Positions 8,144 through 17,055 of a stretch of DNA of 64,000 bases are shown one piece after another. Made by a program: the position numbers and the translations under genes. Source of the DNA: Herbidospora mongoliensis (GTDB taxonomy: Bacteria > Actinomycetota > Actinomycetes > Streptosporangiales > Streptosporangiaceae); the NCBI RefSeq assembly GCF_001570545.1, contig NZ_BBXD01000026.1, forward strand, positions 62,001 through 126,000, read 5' to 3'. Each line of letters starts with the position of its first letter. The stretch's first letter is position 1. The notes beneath the pieces are model-generated. The model was given only the letters and a program-made list of their open reading frames with translations, was not told the DNA's origin and did no database searches.

Positions 8144-9004
8144 TTACGCGAGGGGTTTGCCCAGTTGTTCGGCCACGGCGGCGATGTCCTCGCGGCCGTG
8201 GCCCGCGTCCACCACCTGCTGGAGCGCCTGCCGCAGCAGGCTGCCCAGACGGGAGGGGCCATCGCGCTCGTCGGCCAGCAGGGTGAGATCCTTGAGCGCG
8301 AGAGCGAGCGGGAATCCCGGCGGGTAGCTGTGGGCCTGGATCTCTTCGGCTTTCTGCATCGCGTACGGCATGCTCAGGGGTCCGCCGTCGAGCACCTGCA
8401 GCACCGAGGCGGGATCCACGTCCAGTTGCCGGCAGGCGAGCAGGGTGTCGGCCATAGCCACGACCGACGCCGCCATCCAACTGTTGACGATCAGCTTCAC
8501 CCGGGAGGCCCGGCCCGCCGCGCCCACGTACAGAGTGCGCGTGCCGAGCACGTCCAGGACGGGCCGGATACGTTCGAGCGCGTCCTGGGCGCCGGAGACG
8601 ATCAGCGTCAACGTGCCGTGCGCCGCCGGTTCACTGCTGCCCGAGACGGGGCAGTCGAGCATCGGCCGTCCGGCTTCGGCGGCCTGTCGTACCAGCCGGT
8701 CGGCCCAGGCGCCCCCGACGGTGCTCATCTGCAGCCAGACGGCGTCCTCGCGCATGGCGGGCAGGAAGCGGTCGGCCAGCGAGGCGACCACGTCGCCGGT
8801 GGGCACCATGGTGATGACCACGTCCGCCCCGGCGACGGCCTCCTCCGGACTGGCCGCCGCCGTCACGCCCACGGCGGTGAGCGCGTCGAGCTTGTCGACG
8901 GACCTGTCCCACGCGTGCACGTCGAGACCCTGGCCGGCCATGCGCCGCGCCATCGCCGAACCCATCAGCCCCGTCCCGATGACCGCGATCTGTACCTTCT
9001 CCAT
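8144..9004 (-). CDS. NAD(P)-dependent beta-hydroxyacid dehydrogenase family oxidoreductase
   Basis: 286 residues. It has an N-terminal Rossmann domain with IAVIGTGLMGSAMARRM, the substrate-binding stretch DCPVSGSSEPAAHGTLTLIV, and the catalytic Lys motif GRASRVKLIVNSWMAA, in the order found in 3-hydroxyisobutyrate dehydrogenase-type proteins (MmsB, GarR, glyoxylate/succinic semialdehyde reductases and imine reductases). ATG at 9004 is chosen because GGGAGG is seven to eight bases upstream; the frame also allows a GTG at 9019 inside that ribosome-binding site. The substrate cannot be told from sequence. A single-gene unit convergent with dps. Confidence 0.88.
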   Translation of the reverse strand: MEKVQIAVIGTGLMGSAMARRMAGQGLDVHAWDRSVDKLDALTAVGVTAAASPEEAVAGADVVITMVPTGDVVASLADRFLPAMREDAVWLQMSTVGGAWADRLVRQAAEAGRPMLDCPVSGSSEPAAHGTLTLIVSGAQDALERIRPVLDVLGTRTLYVGAAGRASRVKLIVNSWMAASVVAMADTLLACRQLDVDPASVLQVLDGGPLSMPYAMQKAEEIQAHSYPPGFPLALALKDLTLLADERDGPSRLGSLLRQALQQVVDAGHGREDIAAVAEQLGKPLA

Positions 9005-9407
9005 GACGATGCCTCCCACGAGGGACTTGCCCCGCCAGCGTTCACATGTCCGCCGCCAGAGGGCAAAGCCGGCCCCAGGATGCCTATAGGCAATTAGCCC
9101 GAAAGCGTGGCCTCACCGGAGAGGACGATTCGCTGACCGGCGCTCCGGCGCGGCAAGTCGTCACGACGCGTAATTGGTCGAATACCCTTGCTAGCCTCGA
9201 CGCTCGTATACGAGGAGGTATCCGACGACATCTGGGCATGGGCGACCAGCACACCTACAGCCGTACGCGTGATGGTGCGGAGCGCCTCTGCCACACATGG
9301 GCCGGTCGTTCTCCGGCCGAGGCCCACTCAGGTATCCCATCCCACAACTCTTCGCGGAGCCAGGTGAGCGGCGTCCAGGAGACTCCAATCAAGCAGGACG
9401 TACAAAA

Positions 9408-9710
9408 ATGATCATGATGCACCTTGCCGTCTTGGCTGTTGCCTCGACGATCGCCGCCAACTCGACTGCGGGCGCTATGACCGACATTCCCAACGGCAAT
9501 GGCAACACCTACAACAGTGGCAATTACCGAGGCGACAAGGTGGGTGTGAACAGCGGTAACTTTTCTAACATCAGAAACTCCCCTAACAGTGGCAACGAAT
9601 CTGTCAGCGGAAACAACGCACTCGGCCCTCAACGCATCGTCGTCAGACGCGTCATTGTTAGACGCGTTATCGCCAGACGCGTCATCAACAAACGCCTCAA
9701 GATCCATTAA
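9408..9710 (+). CDS. Small secreted SGN-rich protein with RRVIx repeat tail
   Basis: About 100 residues if it starts at the ATG at 9408. Residues 1-23 (MIMMHLAVLAVASTIAANST) resemble a signal peptide with an Ala-rich cleavage region. The middle is Asn/Gly/Ser-rich (NGNGNTYNSGN, NSGNF, PNSGNESVSGNN). The tail is a basic pentapeptide tandem repeat, QRIVV-RRVIV-RRVIA-RRVIN-KRLKI, coded by a 15-bp DNA repeat. No known family recognised. No strong ribosome-binding site is seen (GGA at 9397). A minus-strand reading across the repeat gives an acidic Ala/Ser/Asp pattern instead, so which strand is coding is not certain. Confidence 0.4.
   Translation: MIMMHLAVLAVASTIAANSTAGAMTDIPNGNGNTYNSGNYRGDKVGVNSGNFSNIRNSPNSGNESVSGNNALGPQRIVVRRVIVRRVIARRVINKRLKIH
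9630..9704 (+). repeat. 15-bp tandem repeat, about five units
   Basis: Five consecutive 15-base units beginning CAACGCATC, AGACGCGTC, AGACGCGTT, AGACGCGTC and AAACGCCTC; the middle three share AGACGCGT-Y-AT. The period of 15 keeps the frame, giving pentapeptide repeats on either strand (RRVIx on plus, D-x-A-S-x on minus). Confidence 0.75.
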
Positions 9711-9947
9711 CGCCCCGATCCATGAGGTGTCCGGCTTCCATCCGGTGACGAAGCCGACCAGGCGCTCTACTCGGTCCGGGTCAGCGGTAGAGGATCTTCT
9801 TCTCGGCGCCACGTCAGCCACGCCGTCGATCGCACTGCCGATGTGGTCCGCGGTCCACACCTTGAGGTCCCCACCGGGTAAACGTCGAAGGTTCCCGGCC
9901 CGGAAGGCGTAGGAGGAGCCAGTTGCCTGCTCAGGTCCTCGACCCAT
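9711..9947 (-). other. Possible coding fragment, about 80 codons, minus strand
   Basis: From an ATG at 9947 the minus strand stays open for about 230 codons (to 9255). Only the first 80 or so (GRGPEQATGSSYAFRAGN, then LVGFVTGWKPDTSWIGAL) have GC-rich third positions like a real actinomycete gene; beyond them the frame runs through the 15-bp repeat and loses coding character. It may be the end of a lost gene or a real short gene. No family recognised, and no ribosome-binding site worth noting. Confidence 0.25.
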
Positions 9948-10035
9948 ACCGTTCGAACCCGATGTGACGCTGACCTGGCCGATCAGGCCCGCGCCGCCCG
10001 CGCGTCCTGCTGGGGCCTTAGGGCATCGTCTGTTT

Positions 10036-10911
10036 TCAAGTGCCGCTGAGCGCCTCGGCGAAGCGATCCACCTGGGTCACGTCCGAGGCCCAGCAGTAGA
10101 ACATGACCTCGTCGGCGCCGACGTCCCCCATCCGGGTGGACGTGTCGCGGATCTGGCCCGGCGTGGTGAGCAGGCCCGCCGCCGCGCCCTCCGCGAAGCC
10201 AGCCGGCAGGTTCATGTACTGGGGGCCGCTGTAGTAGTCGTACAACCGGTCGCGTGCCTCCTTGATCAGGTGATCCGGCCCCAGGGCGGCGTTGACTTGG
10301 GCGACCAGCCGGGGGCGCCCCGTCCGTCCCTGCGCCTGCCACTCCCTCTCGGTGGCCCGGAACAGGTCCTCGGCGTCGGACAGGTGTGCCGCGCACAGGA
10401 AACCGTCGCCCACGCGGGCGGCGCGACGGATCCCGGCCGGGCTGAAGGCGCCGAACAACATTTCCGGGCCACCCCGGCGGCCGGGCTCGGGCCCGATCGG
10501 GCCGATCCCCTCGGCGTACGGCTCGCCCGACCAGACACGGCGCATCGCTTCCAGCATCTCGTCCAGCCGCGCCCCCCGCCGATGGACGTCCACACCCACG
10601 GCCGCGTAGTCGTCCCGGCGCGCCCCCAACCCGATGCCGAGCGTGAAGCGCCCTCCCGACATGCGGTCCAGGGTCGCGCACTGCTTGGCCAGCAGCGCCG
10701 GCTCGCGGAGCGGAGCCAGCAGCACCTCGGTCTGCAGGCGGATTCTGGCAGTCGCCCCCGCGAGCACGGACAGGGCCACCAAAGGCTCGGGATTGTCGTA
10801 GACGAGCCGGTCCAGCAAGGCGAGCGTGCTGAACGGTCCCTCCTCCGCACGCCGAGCCCACTCCAGCAGGGCCCCAGGTTCACTGATGGGCAGGCCGAGA
10901 CCGACTTTCAT
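10036..10911 (-). CDS. LLM-class (luciferase-like) F420-dependent oxidoreductase
   Basis: 291 residues. TIM-barrel luciferase-like monooxygenase features: MKVGLGLPISEPGALLEWAR at the N-terminus, ARIRLQTEVLLAPLREPALLAKQ, LDRMSGGRFTLGIGLGARRDD and the late FLCAAHL segment. In actinomycetes these proteins mostly use F420 or FMNH2 to oxidise or reduce small molecules. ATG at 10911. It stands alone on the minus strand with about 150 bases before the next gene. The substrate is unknown. Confidence 0.88.
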   Translation of the reverse strand: MKVGLGLPISEPGALLEWARRAEEGPFSTLALLDRLVYDNPEPLVALSVLAGATARIRLQTEVLLAPLREPALLAKQCATLDRMSGGRFTLGIGLGARRDDYAAVGVDVHRRGARLDEMLEAMRRVWSGEPYAEGIGPIGPEPGRRGGPEMLFGAFSPAGIRRAARVGDGFLCAAHLSDAEDLFRATEREWQAQGRTGRPRLVAQVNAALGPDHLIKEARDRLYDYYSGPQYMNLPAGFAEGAAAGLLTTPGQIRDTSTRMGDVGADEVMFYCWASDVTQVDRFAEALSGT

Positions 10912-11068
10912 GAGTCCCCCCGAGCGTTCTCACCGCCGGCGAGCCGCCGCCGGTTGCGCCGCGCACCCGTTCACCGTGCCCGCCGCGCCCCCGCTGACGC
11001 CTCGTGGCGCATCTCCGGCCACAACCTTTCCGCCTCCTTGGAGCGGTGGTCACCGAGTCAGGCCCTGT

Positions 11069-11788
11069 TCAGTTGGCGCCGACGACCTTGAAATCCTGGT
11101 TGACGAAGATGTGATGCGGCCAGTTGACGCCGACATTGTGGACCTGGTAAATGCCTTCGCTCACCTGCACAACACGGTTGACCACGCCCCCCTGATAGGT
11201 GGCCAGCGCAGCTTCCGCCGCCTTGATCGCTGTCGCTCCGCTGACGATCGTCCCCTCGCCCTCGGTGTAGTTCGCGGGGATCTGACCCTCCTCCTTCGGC
11301 GCGGACGGTGCACCGCGCTGGAAAGCGACCACCTGCGCCGGGGAGTAGGCCGAAGCTTGGCCCCCAACCGGTTGGACGATGACCTGCGTGGCCGTAATGG
11401 CCGTTCCATTGACCGTCCCGAGTACGAGGACGGGTTCGCCCGTCGCGACCGCACTGGCCGAGGTTGATGTCGTCCCCTTCTTGTATGTCGTGGAAGACGC
11501 CTCGGTAATGGTCACCTGTTGATCCCCCGACGTCGACAATGTGAAGCCCGACGTGGACACGCTGCTGACCGTGCCGACTGCTCCCCCTGCCGCCGATCCC
11601 GACCGGGCGTTGGAGCCCCCGCCCCCGGATCGGGGACCGCCGCTGGGGGCCGCGCCGTGCCCTGCGGGGGAGGAGGACGCGGCCGCCGTCGAGGGAGATG
11701 TGACTGTTGCCGAGGGGGATGCGCCGCAACCGGCGGACAATCCGATCACCGCAGACATCAGCGCAGCGGCGAGTTTGCGGGAGAACAT
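11069..11788 (-). CDS. Secreted lipoprotein with DUF5666-like domain
   Basis: 239 residues. The signal peptide MFSRKLAAALMSAVIGLSAGC ends in a lipobox Cys at residue 21. A long Ser/Ala/Gly/Pro linker (about 22-75) follows. Then comes a beta-rich region, GGAVGTVSSVSTSGFTLST up to NGTAITATQVIVQPV, which resembles DUF5666, and a C-terminal domain rich in IKAAEAALATYQGG and VNRVVQVSEGIYQVHNV that may be a second small domain. ATG at 11788 is chosen because the signal peptide starts there; the frame is open further upstream without coding character. Function unknown; likely on the outer face of the membrane. Confidence 0.75.
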   Translation of the reverse strand: MFSRKLAAALMSAVIGLSAGCGASPSATVTSPSTAAASSSPAGHGAAPSGGPRSGGGGSNARSGSAAGGAVGTVSSVSTSGFTLSTSGDQQVTITEASSTTYKKGTTSTSASAVATGEPVLVLGTVNGTAITATQVIVQPVGGQASAYSPAQVVAFQRGAPSAPKEEGQIPANYTEGEGTIVSGATAIKAAEAALATYQGGVVNRVVQVSEGIYQVHNVGVNWPHHIFVNQDFKVVGAN

Positions 11789-12494
11789 TGAAACCACTTT
11801 CTGTCGTTCGATGGAAACGCGCCCAGCCTCGCAAGTCACGCTTCGGCTCCCCGCAGAAAAGGGTGAAGGCTTCCTGTGCAAGAGACGGCCCTGCTCAAGC
11901 CCATGATCGCGGGCGCGGTGATCAACCGTCGCTCTGCGATCCGGGCCTCGCATGAAGGGCGTCTCCAACTGAACGAGCGCACTTTGGCCATCGCCGGTCA
12001 CGGGCCCAAGGGCTGCGCGAGGCGACCGGGCGAACGGGCCCCGACCTGGAGGAAGCGGCGAGGCTCGGATTGAGCGGTAGACGTTAACCCCGATCGACCT
12101 GTAGATACGCGCTTGTCTCCCCCCGTGACCGAAATCCCGCACCAGAGGATGACGACGAGCCCCAGCCCGGGGACTTCGCCTTCAATATTCACGCTTCTCT
12201 ACCGAGGTCCACGCGGACACGGCGGCGGCGGGCGAGCCGCCTCTCACCCACCGATATAGGCGCATTGTCCGGTCTGGACCCGAACATCCTGTTACCCGAC
12301 CGGTGATCGGCGACGACGGCATCGCGTCCGCCGACTTCGGGCCCATCTTCGCGGAGTTCGAAGCCGATATCGAACCGCGGGAGCGCTCCCATTCGCTGCC
12401 GGAAATGTTCCGATATCCCGTGCCGCAATACCCGCAGAGGCTAGCCTGAGCGCATTATCGGGCGATCATCCGAATCGTGCGGGGTGAAGCGGTG
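11789..12494. other. Gap of about 700 bases with a short coding-like fragment
   Basis: No complete gene is supported. At 12303-12449 the plus strand reads GTG then 47 codons, nearly all ending in G or C (IGDDGIASADFGPIFAEFEA to YPVPQYPQRLA), stopping at TGA 12447-12449. This looks like real coding DNA, but it lacks a ribosome-binding site and a convincing start; a second frame just upstream (SPTDIGALSGLDPNILLPDR, ending at the same place) suggests a frameshifted remnant. The remainder, which includes the promoter of the kinase gene, shows nothing recognisable. Confidence 0.35.
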
Positions 12495-14213
12495 ATGGTT
12501 CGGCGCGCGCTGGGATCTCACGAATTCGAGCACATCGGTGAATACCGGATCGTGTCCCTGCTGGGCGAGGGTGGCCAGGGTGCGGTTTACCTCGGGCAGT
12601 GTCCCGGCAGGGCCGATGTGGCGATCAAGGTGTTGCACGCGCGCTTCGCCGCCGACCCCGAAGTCAGGCGGCGGTTCCTGCGCGAGGCGGAGGTGGCCGC
12701 GAGCGTCGCCGCCTTCTGCACGGCCAGAGTGCTCGGCACCGGGTTCGCCGGTGAGCGCCCGTACATCGTCACCGAATACGTCCCCGGACCCTCACTCGAC
12801 GAGCTGGTCAGGACCGGCGGGCCGCGGACCGGCGGCGGCCTGGAGCGGCTGGCGATCGCCACGCTGACCTCGCTGGCCTCCATCCATCGGGTCGGCATCG
12901 TGCACCGCGACTTCAAACCGGGCAACGTGGTGCTCGGCCCCGAAGGGCCGGTCGTGATCGACTTCGGCATCGCCCGCGCGCCCCACCACATGACCAGCAA
13001 CACCCAGCTGGTCGGCACTCCCGCTTTCATGTCGCCCGAGCAGCTGACCGACAGGCCGCTGACAACGGCCTCCGACATGTTCTCGTGGGCTGGCACGATG
13101 GTCTTCGCCGCGACCGGCCGGATCGCCTTCCCCGGCCAGACCATCCCGGCGATCCTGCACGCCATCCTGTCCGGCCGGGCCGACATCTCGGGCGTACCCG
13201 ATCCGCTCCGGCCGCTGGTGGCCGCCTGCTTGAGCAAGGACCCGGAGGCACGCCCGGCCGCAGGGCTGTTGCTGCGCCAGCTCACCGGCGACCACCCCGC
13301 GTCCACACCTCCGACAAGACAACCGGAAAGACCGCAGGCCGAAAATCGGCGCGGACGGCATGCGGCGGCCCAGCCGTCGCAGGCACCCCGCGGGGCGACG
13401 CTCGTCGAGGAGGCCGCCGGTCAGGTCGCCGGACTACCAACGCCGGAGCCCGATCTGCGGTCGACCCGGCCGTCCCGGTTCGTGGTGCCCAGGTCGCTGC
13501 GCGCGATGTCCCGCAGGTCAGCGCTCGCCCTGGCGGCCGCGGTGCTGCTCGTGGGGTCCGGAGCAGTGCTCGTGCCGTCCGTCTTCGGTGGTGGCGCGGC
13601 GGCCCGGCAGCCGCTCGATCTGGAGGCGTTCCCCCAGGTAGACTCCGCCGACCGGTTCGCCGCCGACACCTCGGGGAAGTACGTCACCTTCCAGCCGAAC
13701 CCCGCAGAAGAGCTGCCCGTGACCAAGACCGGCGGCGGCGCTTTCGCCGGAACCGGACCGATCCCCTTCTTCGGCCTCGTCGCGGGACCTGACATGCCGT
13801 CCTCGGGCGAAACCGTCAGCGTCGTGACCGTCGGCACCTTCACCGAGGTCGGCGAAGCCGAGGACAGCCTCTTCGTCGGCTGGGTGAAGGACGGCGACAA
13901 CTACGTGACCGCCTGGTACAACCACACCCGCAAAGACTCCGGGATCAACGTCCGGGTGGACGGCACGTTCCTCAGCACCCCCGGCGAGACCCTCCTGTCC
14001 CTCAAGAAGGGAGACCGCTTCGCGTTGCGGGTGTCCGATGCCACGGTCACCGCCTATGCCGAGATCAGCGGGGTGTGGCGTCGGCTGGGCTCCGCCACCA
14101 TCGGCGACGTGCTGTCCGTCGCGCGGACTCGAGAGCAGTACCGGTACGGATTCGGCGTGCGAGGCTCCACCGGAACGATCAGCATCGGCGGACTGGAAGG
14201 GCGTAGCGCCTGA
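12495..14213 (+). CDS. Receptor-type serine/threonine protein kinase (Hanks type)
   Basis: 572 residues. Kinase domain at about 10-270: glycine loop GEGGQGAVYLG (24-34), ATP-contacting Lys45 in VAIKVL, catalytic HRDFKPGN (His137-Asp139) and DFGIA at 156-160, so all key residues are present. A Pro-rich linker, one membrane helix (about 342-361) and an extracellular domain of roughly 210 residues follow; the latter is Gly/Asp-rich beta structure of unknown ligand with no PASTA repeats. In actinomycetes such kinases tune growth, development and cell-wall processes. ATG at 12495 is used; the frame also offers GTG at 12477. It is monocistronic as far as can be seen. Confidence 0.93.
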   Translation: MVRRALGSHEFEHIGEYRIVSLLGEGGQGAVYLGQCPGRADVAIKVLHARFAADPEVRRRFLREAEVAASVAAFCTARVLGTGFAGERPYIVTEYVPGPSLDELVRTGGPRTGGGLERLAIATLTSLASIHRVGIVHRDFKPGNVVLGPEGPVVIDFGIARAPHHMTSNTQLVGTPAFMSPEQLTDRPLTTASDMFSWAGTMVFAATGRIAFPGQTIPAILHAILSGRADISGVPDPLRPLVAACLSKDPEARPAAGLLLRQLTGDHPASTPPTRQPERPQAENRRGRHAAAQPSQAPRGATLVEEAAGQVAGLPTPEPDLRSTRPSRFVVPRSLRAMSRRSALALAAAVLLVGSGAVLVPSVFGGGAAARQPLDLEAFPQVDSADRFAADTSGKYVTFQPNPAEELPVTKTGGGAFAGTGPIPFFGLVAGPDMPSSGETVSVVTVGTFTEVGEAEDSLFVGWVKDGDNYVTAWYNHTRKDSGINVRVDGTFLSTPGETLLSLKKGDRFALRVSDATVTAYAEISGVWRRLGSATIGDVLSVARTREQYRYGFGVRGSTGTISIGGLEGRSA

Positions 14214-14793
14214 GGCGAGGCGACCCGCCGGTCCTACAGAACCCGGCACGTGTGGGCGGCCGCCAGGACGAGATAGGCGCTGGCCGTCTAGGTATCCCCA
14301 TATTTCACGGCCTGCCTGCCAATGAATACAAAGAACAGCTCGATTGGCTTCTGCAGTATAGGAGGCAGGCGTCCAGTCGTACCCGAGGGAGAGGACGGTG
14401 AGCAGCGAGGAGATCGGGGCACGCGATTGGTCTACGGGTTGAGAGTTGCCGACCGGCTGATTCGAGTTCATCTAATGCGGCTCCGCAAGAATCACCTTCC
14501 CACCTGTGCACCTACGTCCCCACCAGCAGACCCGGTTCGATCCCATCGTGGTGGTGGTCGTTCCTGCCTATCTCAGATGCCAGCCTTCCGTACCATCCTG
14601 GCCAGCCATCCGGAGAAGTCCCGCACTTGTGGTCGAGAAGTTTCGCGCCCGCTGGGGCGTCTGGGTGAAACGGCGCCAGCGCAAGCCAGCGGACGTCCCT
14701 TTGGGTGATGTCGGTTATGCCGATTTCCTCACGGAGTCCCTATACTCGCGTGACAGTTGGTGTGGAACAGTCCAATTAGGGGCGTAGAGCCGC
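14214..14793. other. 580-base intergenic region
   Basis: Mixed composition, no recognisable gene. A short plus-strand frame (14506-14787) contains FRARWGVWVKRRQRKPADV but has weak coding character. TATACT at 14741-14746 may be a -10 box for the gene that starts at 14794. Confidence 0.3.
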
Positions 14794-15519
14794 ATGGCCG
14801 ACGAGATCAAGTACGAGTACACGACCGTGCGGACAGTTCGCGGCACCGACGGCTTGGTGATCTCGAAGATGCGGAAGGACGGCTGGGAGTTCGTCAGCCA
14901 GACCCCGGGCACGCTTCGCTCCACCCTTGACTTCCGGCGGCCGAAGAAGCCGCAGCCGTGGTTCCTGATCGGTGCATTGGCTGCCGTCCTCGTGATACTC
15001 AGCGTCGCCATCGGAACCGCCGCCGCGCTCAGCGGTGGGGGCGAGAGTAGCGACGAGTCGGATAGGTCGACGGCTGCCATGAGCGAGGAGCCTTCCGTTA
15101 CGTCGGCTCCGACCGTGGCCGCGTCGGGTGCCGCTGAGGTGATCACACCTCGGAACAATCCGGAGTTTGCGGCGCTATTGAAGGCGGACTCTTGCGATGA
15201 CGCGAACCTGGACTTCGCGGCCAAGTACGAGGGCCGGACAATCGCGTTCAACGGCTCGATCGTCAACATGGCGCCCCACGGGGACTACGACACCCGCTAC
15301 GACTTCCTCCTGGGCCCGGGCGACAAGGGACCGAACACGGGAATCGGCCCGGCCTTCAAATATGAGGACGTCAACGTCTTGGAACTGAAACTGACCGGCA
15401 AGAACGTCCCCGACACCATCGGCGTGGGCGACAAGTTCCGCTTCGTCGCCGAGGTGGGCGAATTCAACGCGGACCAGTGCCTCTTCTTCCTCGACCCGGT
15501 CTCGACGAGAGTTCGCTAG
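14794..15519 (+). CDS. DUF4839 membrane-anchored protein
   Basis: 241 residues. The N-terminal 45 residues (YEYTTVRTVRGTDG, then MRKDGWEFVSQT) resemble the small DUF4177-like fold. One membrane helix lies at about 55-78 (WFLIGALAAVLVILSVAIGT), then a Ser/Glu linker, then the DUF4839 domain (about 120-241) with AAKYEGRTIAFNGSIVNMAP, DTRYDFLLGPGD and FKYEDVNVLELKL. Predicted topology: N-terminus inside, DUF4839 domain outside. DUF4839 has no known function. ATG at 14794 with GGGGCG about ten bases upstream. Confidence 0.8.
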   Translation: MADEIKYEYTTVRTVRGTDGLVISKMRKDGWEFVSQTPGTLRSTLDFRRPKKPQPWFLIGALAAVLVILSVAIGTAAALSGGGESSDESDRSTAAMSEEPSVTSAPTVAASGAAEVITPRNNPEFAALLKADSCDDANLDFAAKYEGRTIAFNGSIVNMAPHGDYDTRYDFLLGPGDKGPNTGIGPAFKYEDVNVLELKLTGKNVPDTIGVGDKFRFVAEVGEFNADQCLFFLDPVSTRVR

Positions 15520-15691
15520 TCTCGCTGGCTCAACCGCCACAAGGTGCGGGACCTGACTTTCGTCAGGGGTGGTTCTGGCGGATCGTCGCATCTTTCCGTG
15601 CGGGCCAGCTCCATGGCCAGTTCCCGCTCACCGGTACCCACGCCCCCGATCGCGGCCGCGATCACCGCCCGGGTCCCGCACTGAGCTCTTT

Positions 15692-15942
15692 TCATCCTGA
15701 GTAGCGAGTGGTTTCGATGGTCTCCAGGGTGAGGATTGCCTGCACGATCGCGGTGGCCCGGTGCGGGCAGCAGCGCAGTTTGGTCAGGACTTTCCAGGTC
15801 TTCAACGTTGCGACCGCGCGTTCGCCCATGGCCCGGATGCGGGCGTGGGAGCGGTTGACGGCCTTCTGGCCAGATGACAGCCGCGGCCGATACCGGTGCC
15901 GCTTGAACGGGGTGCGGATGGTGCCGCCCGCGCCTTGGTAAG
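15692..15942 (-). pseudogene. IS5-like transposase remnant, C-terminal fragment
   Basis: The minus-strand frame from about 15942 down to the stop at 15692 reads AYQGAGGTIRTPF, then KRHRYRPRLSSGQKAVNRSH, ARIRAMGERAVATLKTWK and LRCCPHRATAIVQAIL: the last third of the DDE transposase common in actinomycete IS5-type elements, including the Glu of the DDE triad region (GERAVATLK). The 5' part is missing; beyond 15942 the sequence changes to an integrase on the other strand. No terminal inverted repeats could be identified by eye. Confidence 0.75.
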
Positions 15943-16504
15943 CCGGGGAGAACTCGCCGGCCTGCGCTGGGTGGATCTCAGCCTGGAGACCGCCGAACTC
16001 GCCGTCGTCCGGCAACTGGTGCAGGTCGGTGGAAGGCTGGTGTCCTTCCCGCCGAAGAGCCAGGCCAGCAGGCGCACGGTCGCGCTGGATCCGCAAACGG
16101 TCCGGCTACTGCGCCGCCACGAACGCGAGCAGCGAACGGAGGGAAGGTTCTGTGACGGTAGGGCGCAGGTCTTCACTCGGATGGACGGCAGCCCGGTGGC
16201 GCCGGACTACTTGACTTACCGGTTCCATAAGCTGGTTCGCGAGAGTGGGCTGCCACCGGTGCGGCTGCATGACCTGCGGCACGGCGCCGTGACGATGGCG
16301 CTGGCCGCGCACGTGGATCTGCCGGTGGTCCAAGACCAGGTGGGGCACGCCAGCATCGTGCTGACCGCTGACACCTACACCTCGGTGTTGCCGGAGCTGC
16401 AACATGAGGCCGCCAGGGCGACGGCGCGTCTGGTGATGTCAGCGGCCCGCGGAGCTGCCCGGAAGGTGCGGCGGGGGAGGCGCGGGTGGATGACCCAGGT
16501 ATGA
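15943..16504 (+). pseudogene. Tyrosine recombinase (integrase) remnant, catalytic half only
   Basis: About 185 codons of the catalytic domain: SRGELAGLRWVDL (first catalytic Arg), RLHDLRHGAVTMAL (His-x-x-Arg), VGHASIVLTADTYTSV (His/Tyr; Tyr nucleophile in DTYTSV). The N-terminal arm-binding and core-binding parts are gone, replaced by the transposase fragment, so the gene is decapitated. An open frame begins at 15896 in shared sequence but is not a natural start. Its 3' end is 60 bases from the left copy of the tRNA-Lys repeat, the usual place of an integrase next to its attachment site, yet it lies outside the repeat-bounded island. This suggests an older element integrated at the same site. 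Confidence 0.8.
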
Positions 16505-16514
16505 CCCATCTGTG

Positions 16515-16549
16515 TCCCAGGCCATGATCGGGGGATCTTGGACCTGGGA
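16515..16549. repeat. Long inverted repeat between integrase remnant and att site
   Basis: TCCCAGG (16515-16521) pairs with CCTGGGA (16543-16549), and inside them GATC pairs with GATC around a G-run. It could be the integrase terminator or an arm-type recombinase/excisionase binding site. Confidence 0.5.
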
Positions 16550-16564
16550 GGATGCGCAGGTCAC

Positions 16565-16611
16565 AGTGGTGGGGCGCCAGGGATTCGAACCCTGAACCTA
16601 CGGATTAAAAG
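16565..16611. repeat. Left attachment site copy: 47-bp duplication of the tRNA-Lys 3' half
   Basis: These 47 bases are identical to 49662-49708. They correspond to the CCA end, acceptor 3' strand, T-arm, variable region and anticodon-stem 3' half up to the anticodon loop of tRNA-Lys(UUU), read on the minus strand. After 16611 the sequence (GAAACCGCC) no longer matches the tRNA, so this is a partial copy, as left by site-specific integration into a tRNA 3' end. Confidence 0.92.
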
Positions 16612-17055
16612 AAACCGCCGAGCAACCATGAACTACCCGGCTGGGCTTTACCGAATCGCGGGGACGTAACCCCGACCCCGGCGCGCACTTCAATCTGGTG
16701 CTGGACGGACTTACGACGGCCGTCGAGTGTTGTCTAAGCCTTGATCTTGAAAGCGCGTCTTTCAAGTGCACTGGGATTCGGCTTTGCAATGCCGCGTGAA
16801 CTGCGGACCAGCCGGGCTCCAAGAAGCCCGGCCTCTGCGTTCGAGAGCAGTCGCCGCCTACGACTGCCTTAGGGGGCAGTACGGCATCTTCCCGCTCGAT
16901 GTGGATCCGAGGACCCGTACCAACCTGCAGGAGCACGGTTTGAAGGCCGAGCTGGCAACAGCAAAGTACGCGAACGAGCTCCTGCATCGGGTGCGGAATC
17001 TCACGAAGAACGGCTTACCAGAGCAACTGGTCCCTTCCCATGGGACCCTATCCCT
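16612..17055. other. Island left end, no confident gene
   Basis: 444 bases just inside the left attachment copy. A 97-codon plus-strand frame (16766-17059) overlaps the ATG of the next gene by four bases and contains ELATAKYANELLHRVRNL, but it has no ribosome-binding site or recognisable similarity; it is left unassigned. Confidence 0.3.

Noticed and set aside
9630-9704. CRISPR array
   Set aside because: The 15-bp period without spacers is a coding tandem repeat; no CRISPR-like direct repeats with unique spacers were seen anywhere in the window.
16566-16611. A second tRNA-Lys gene at the left island end
   Set aside because: Only the 3' half matches; the 5' half, including the D-arm, is replaced by unrelated sequence.
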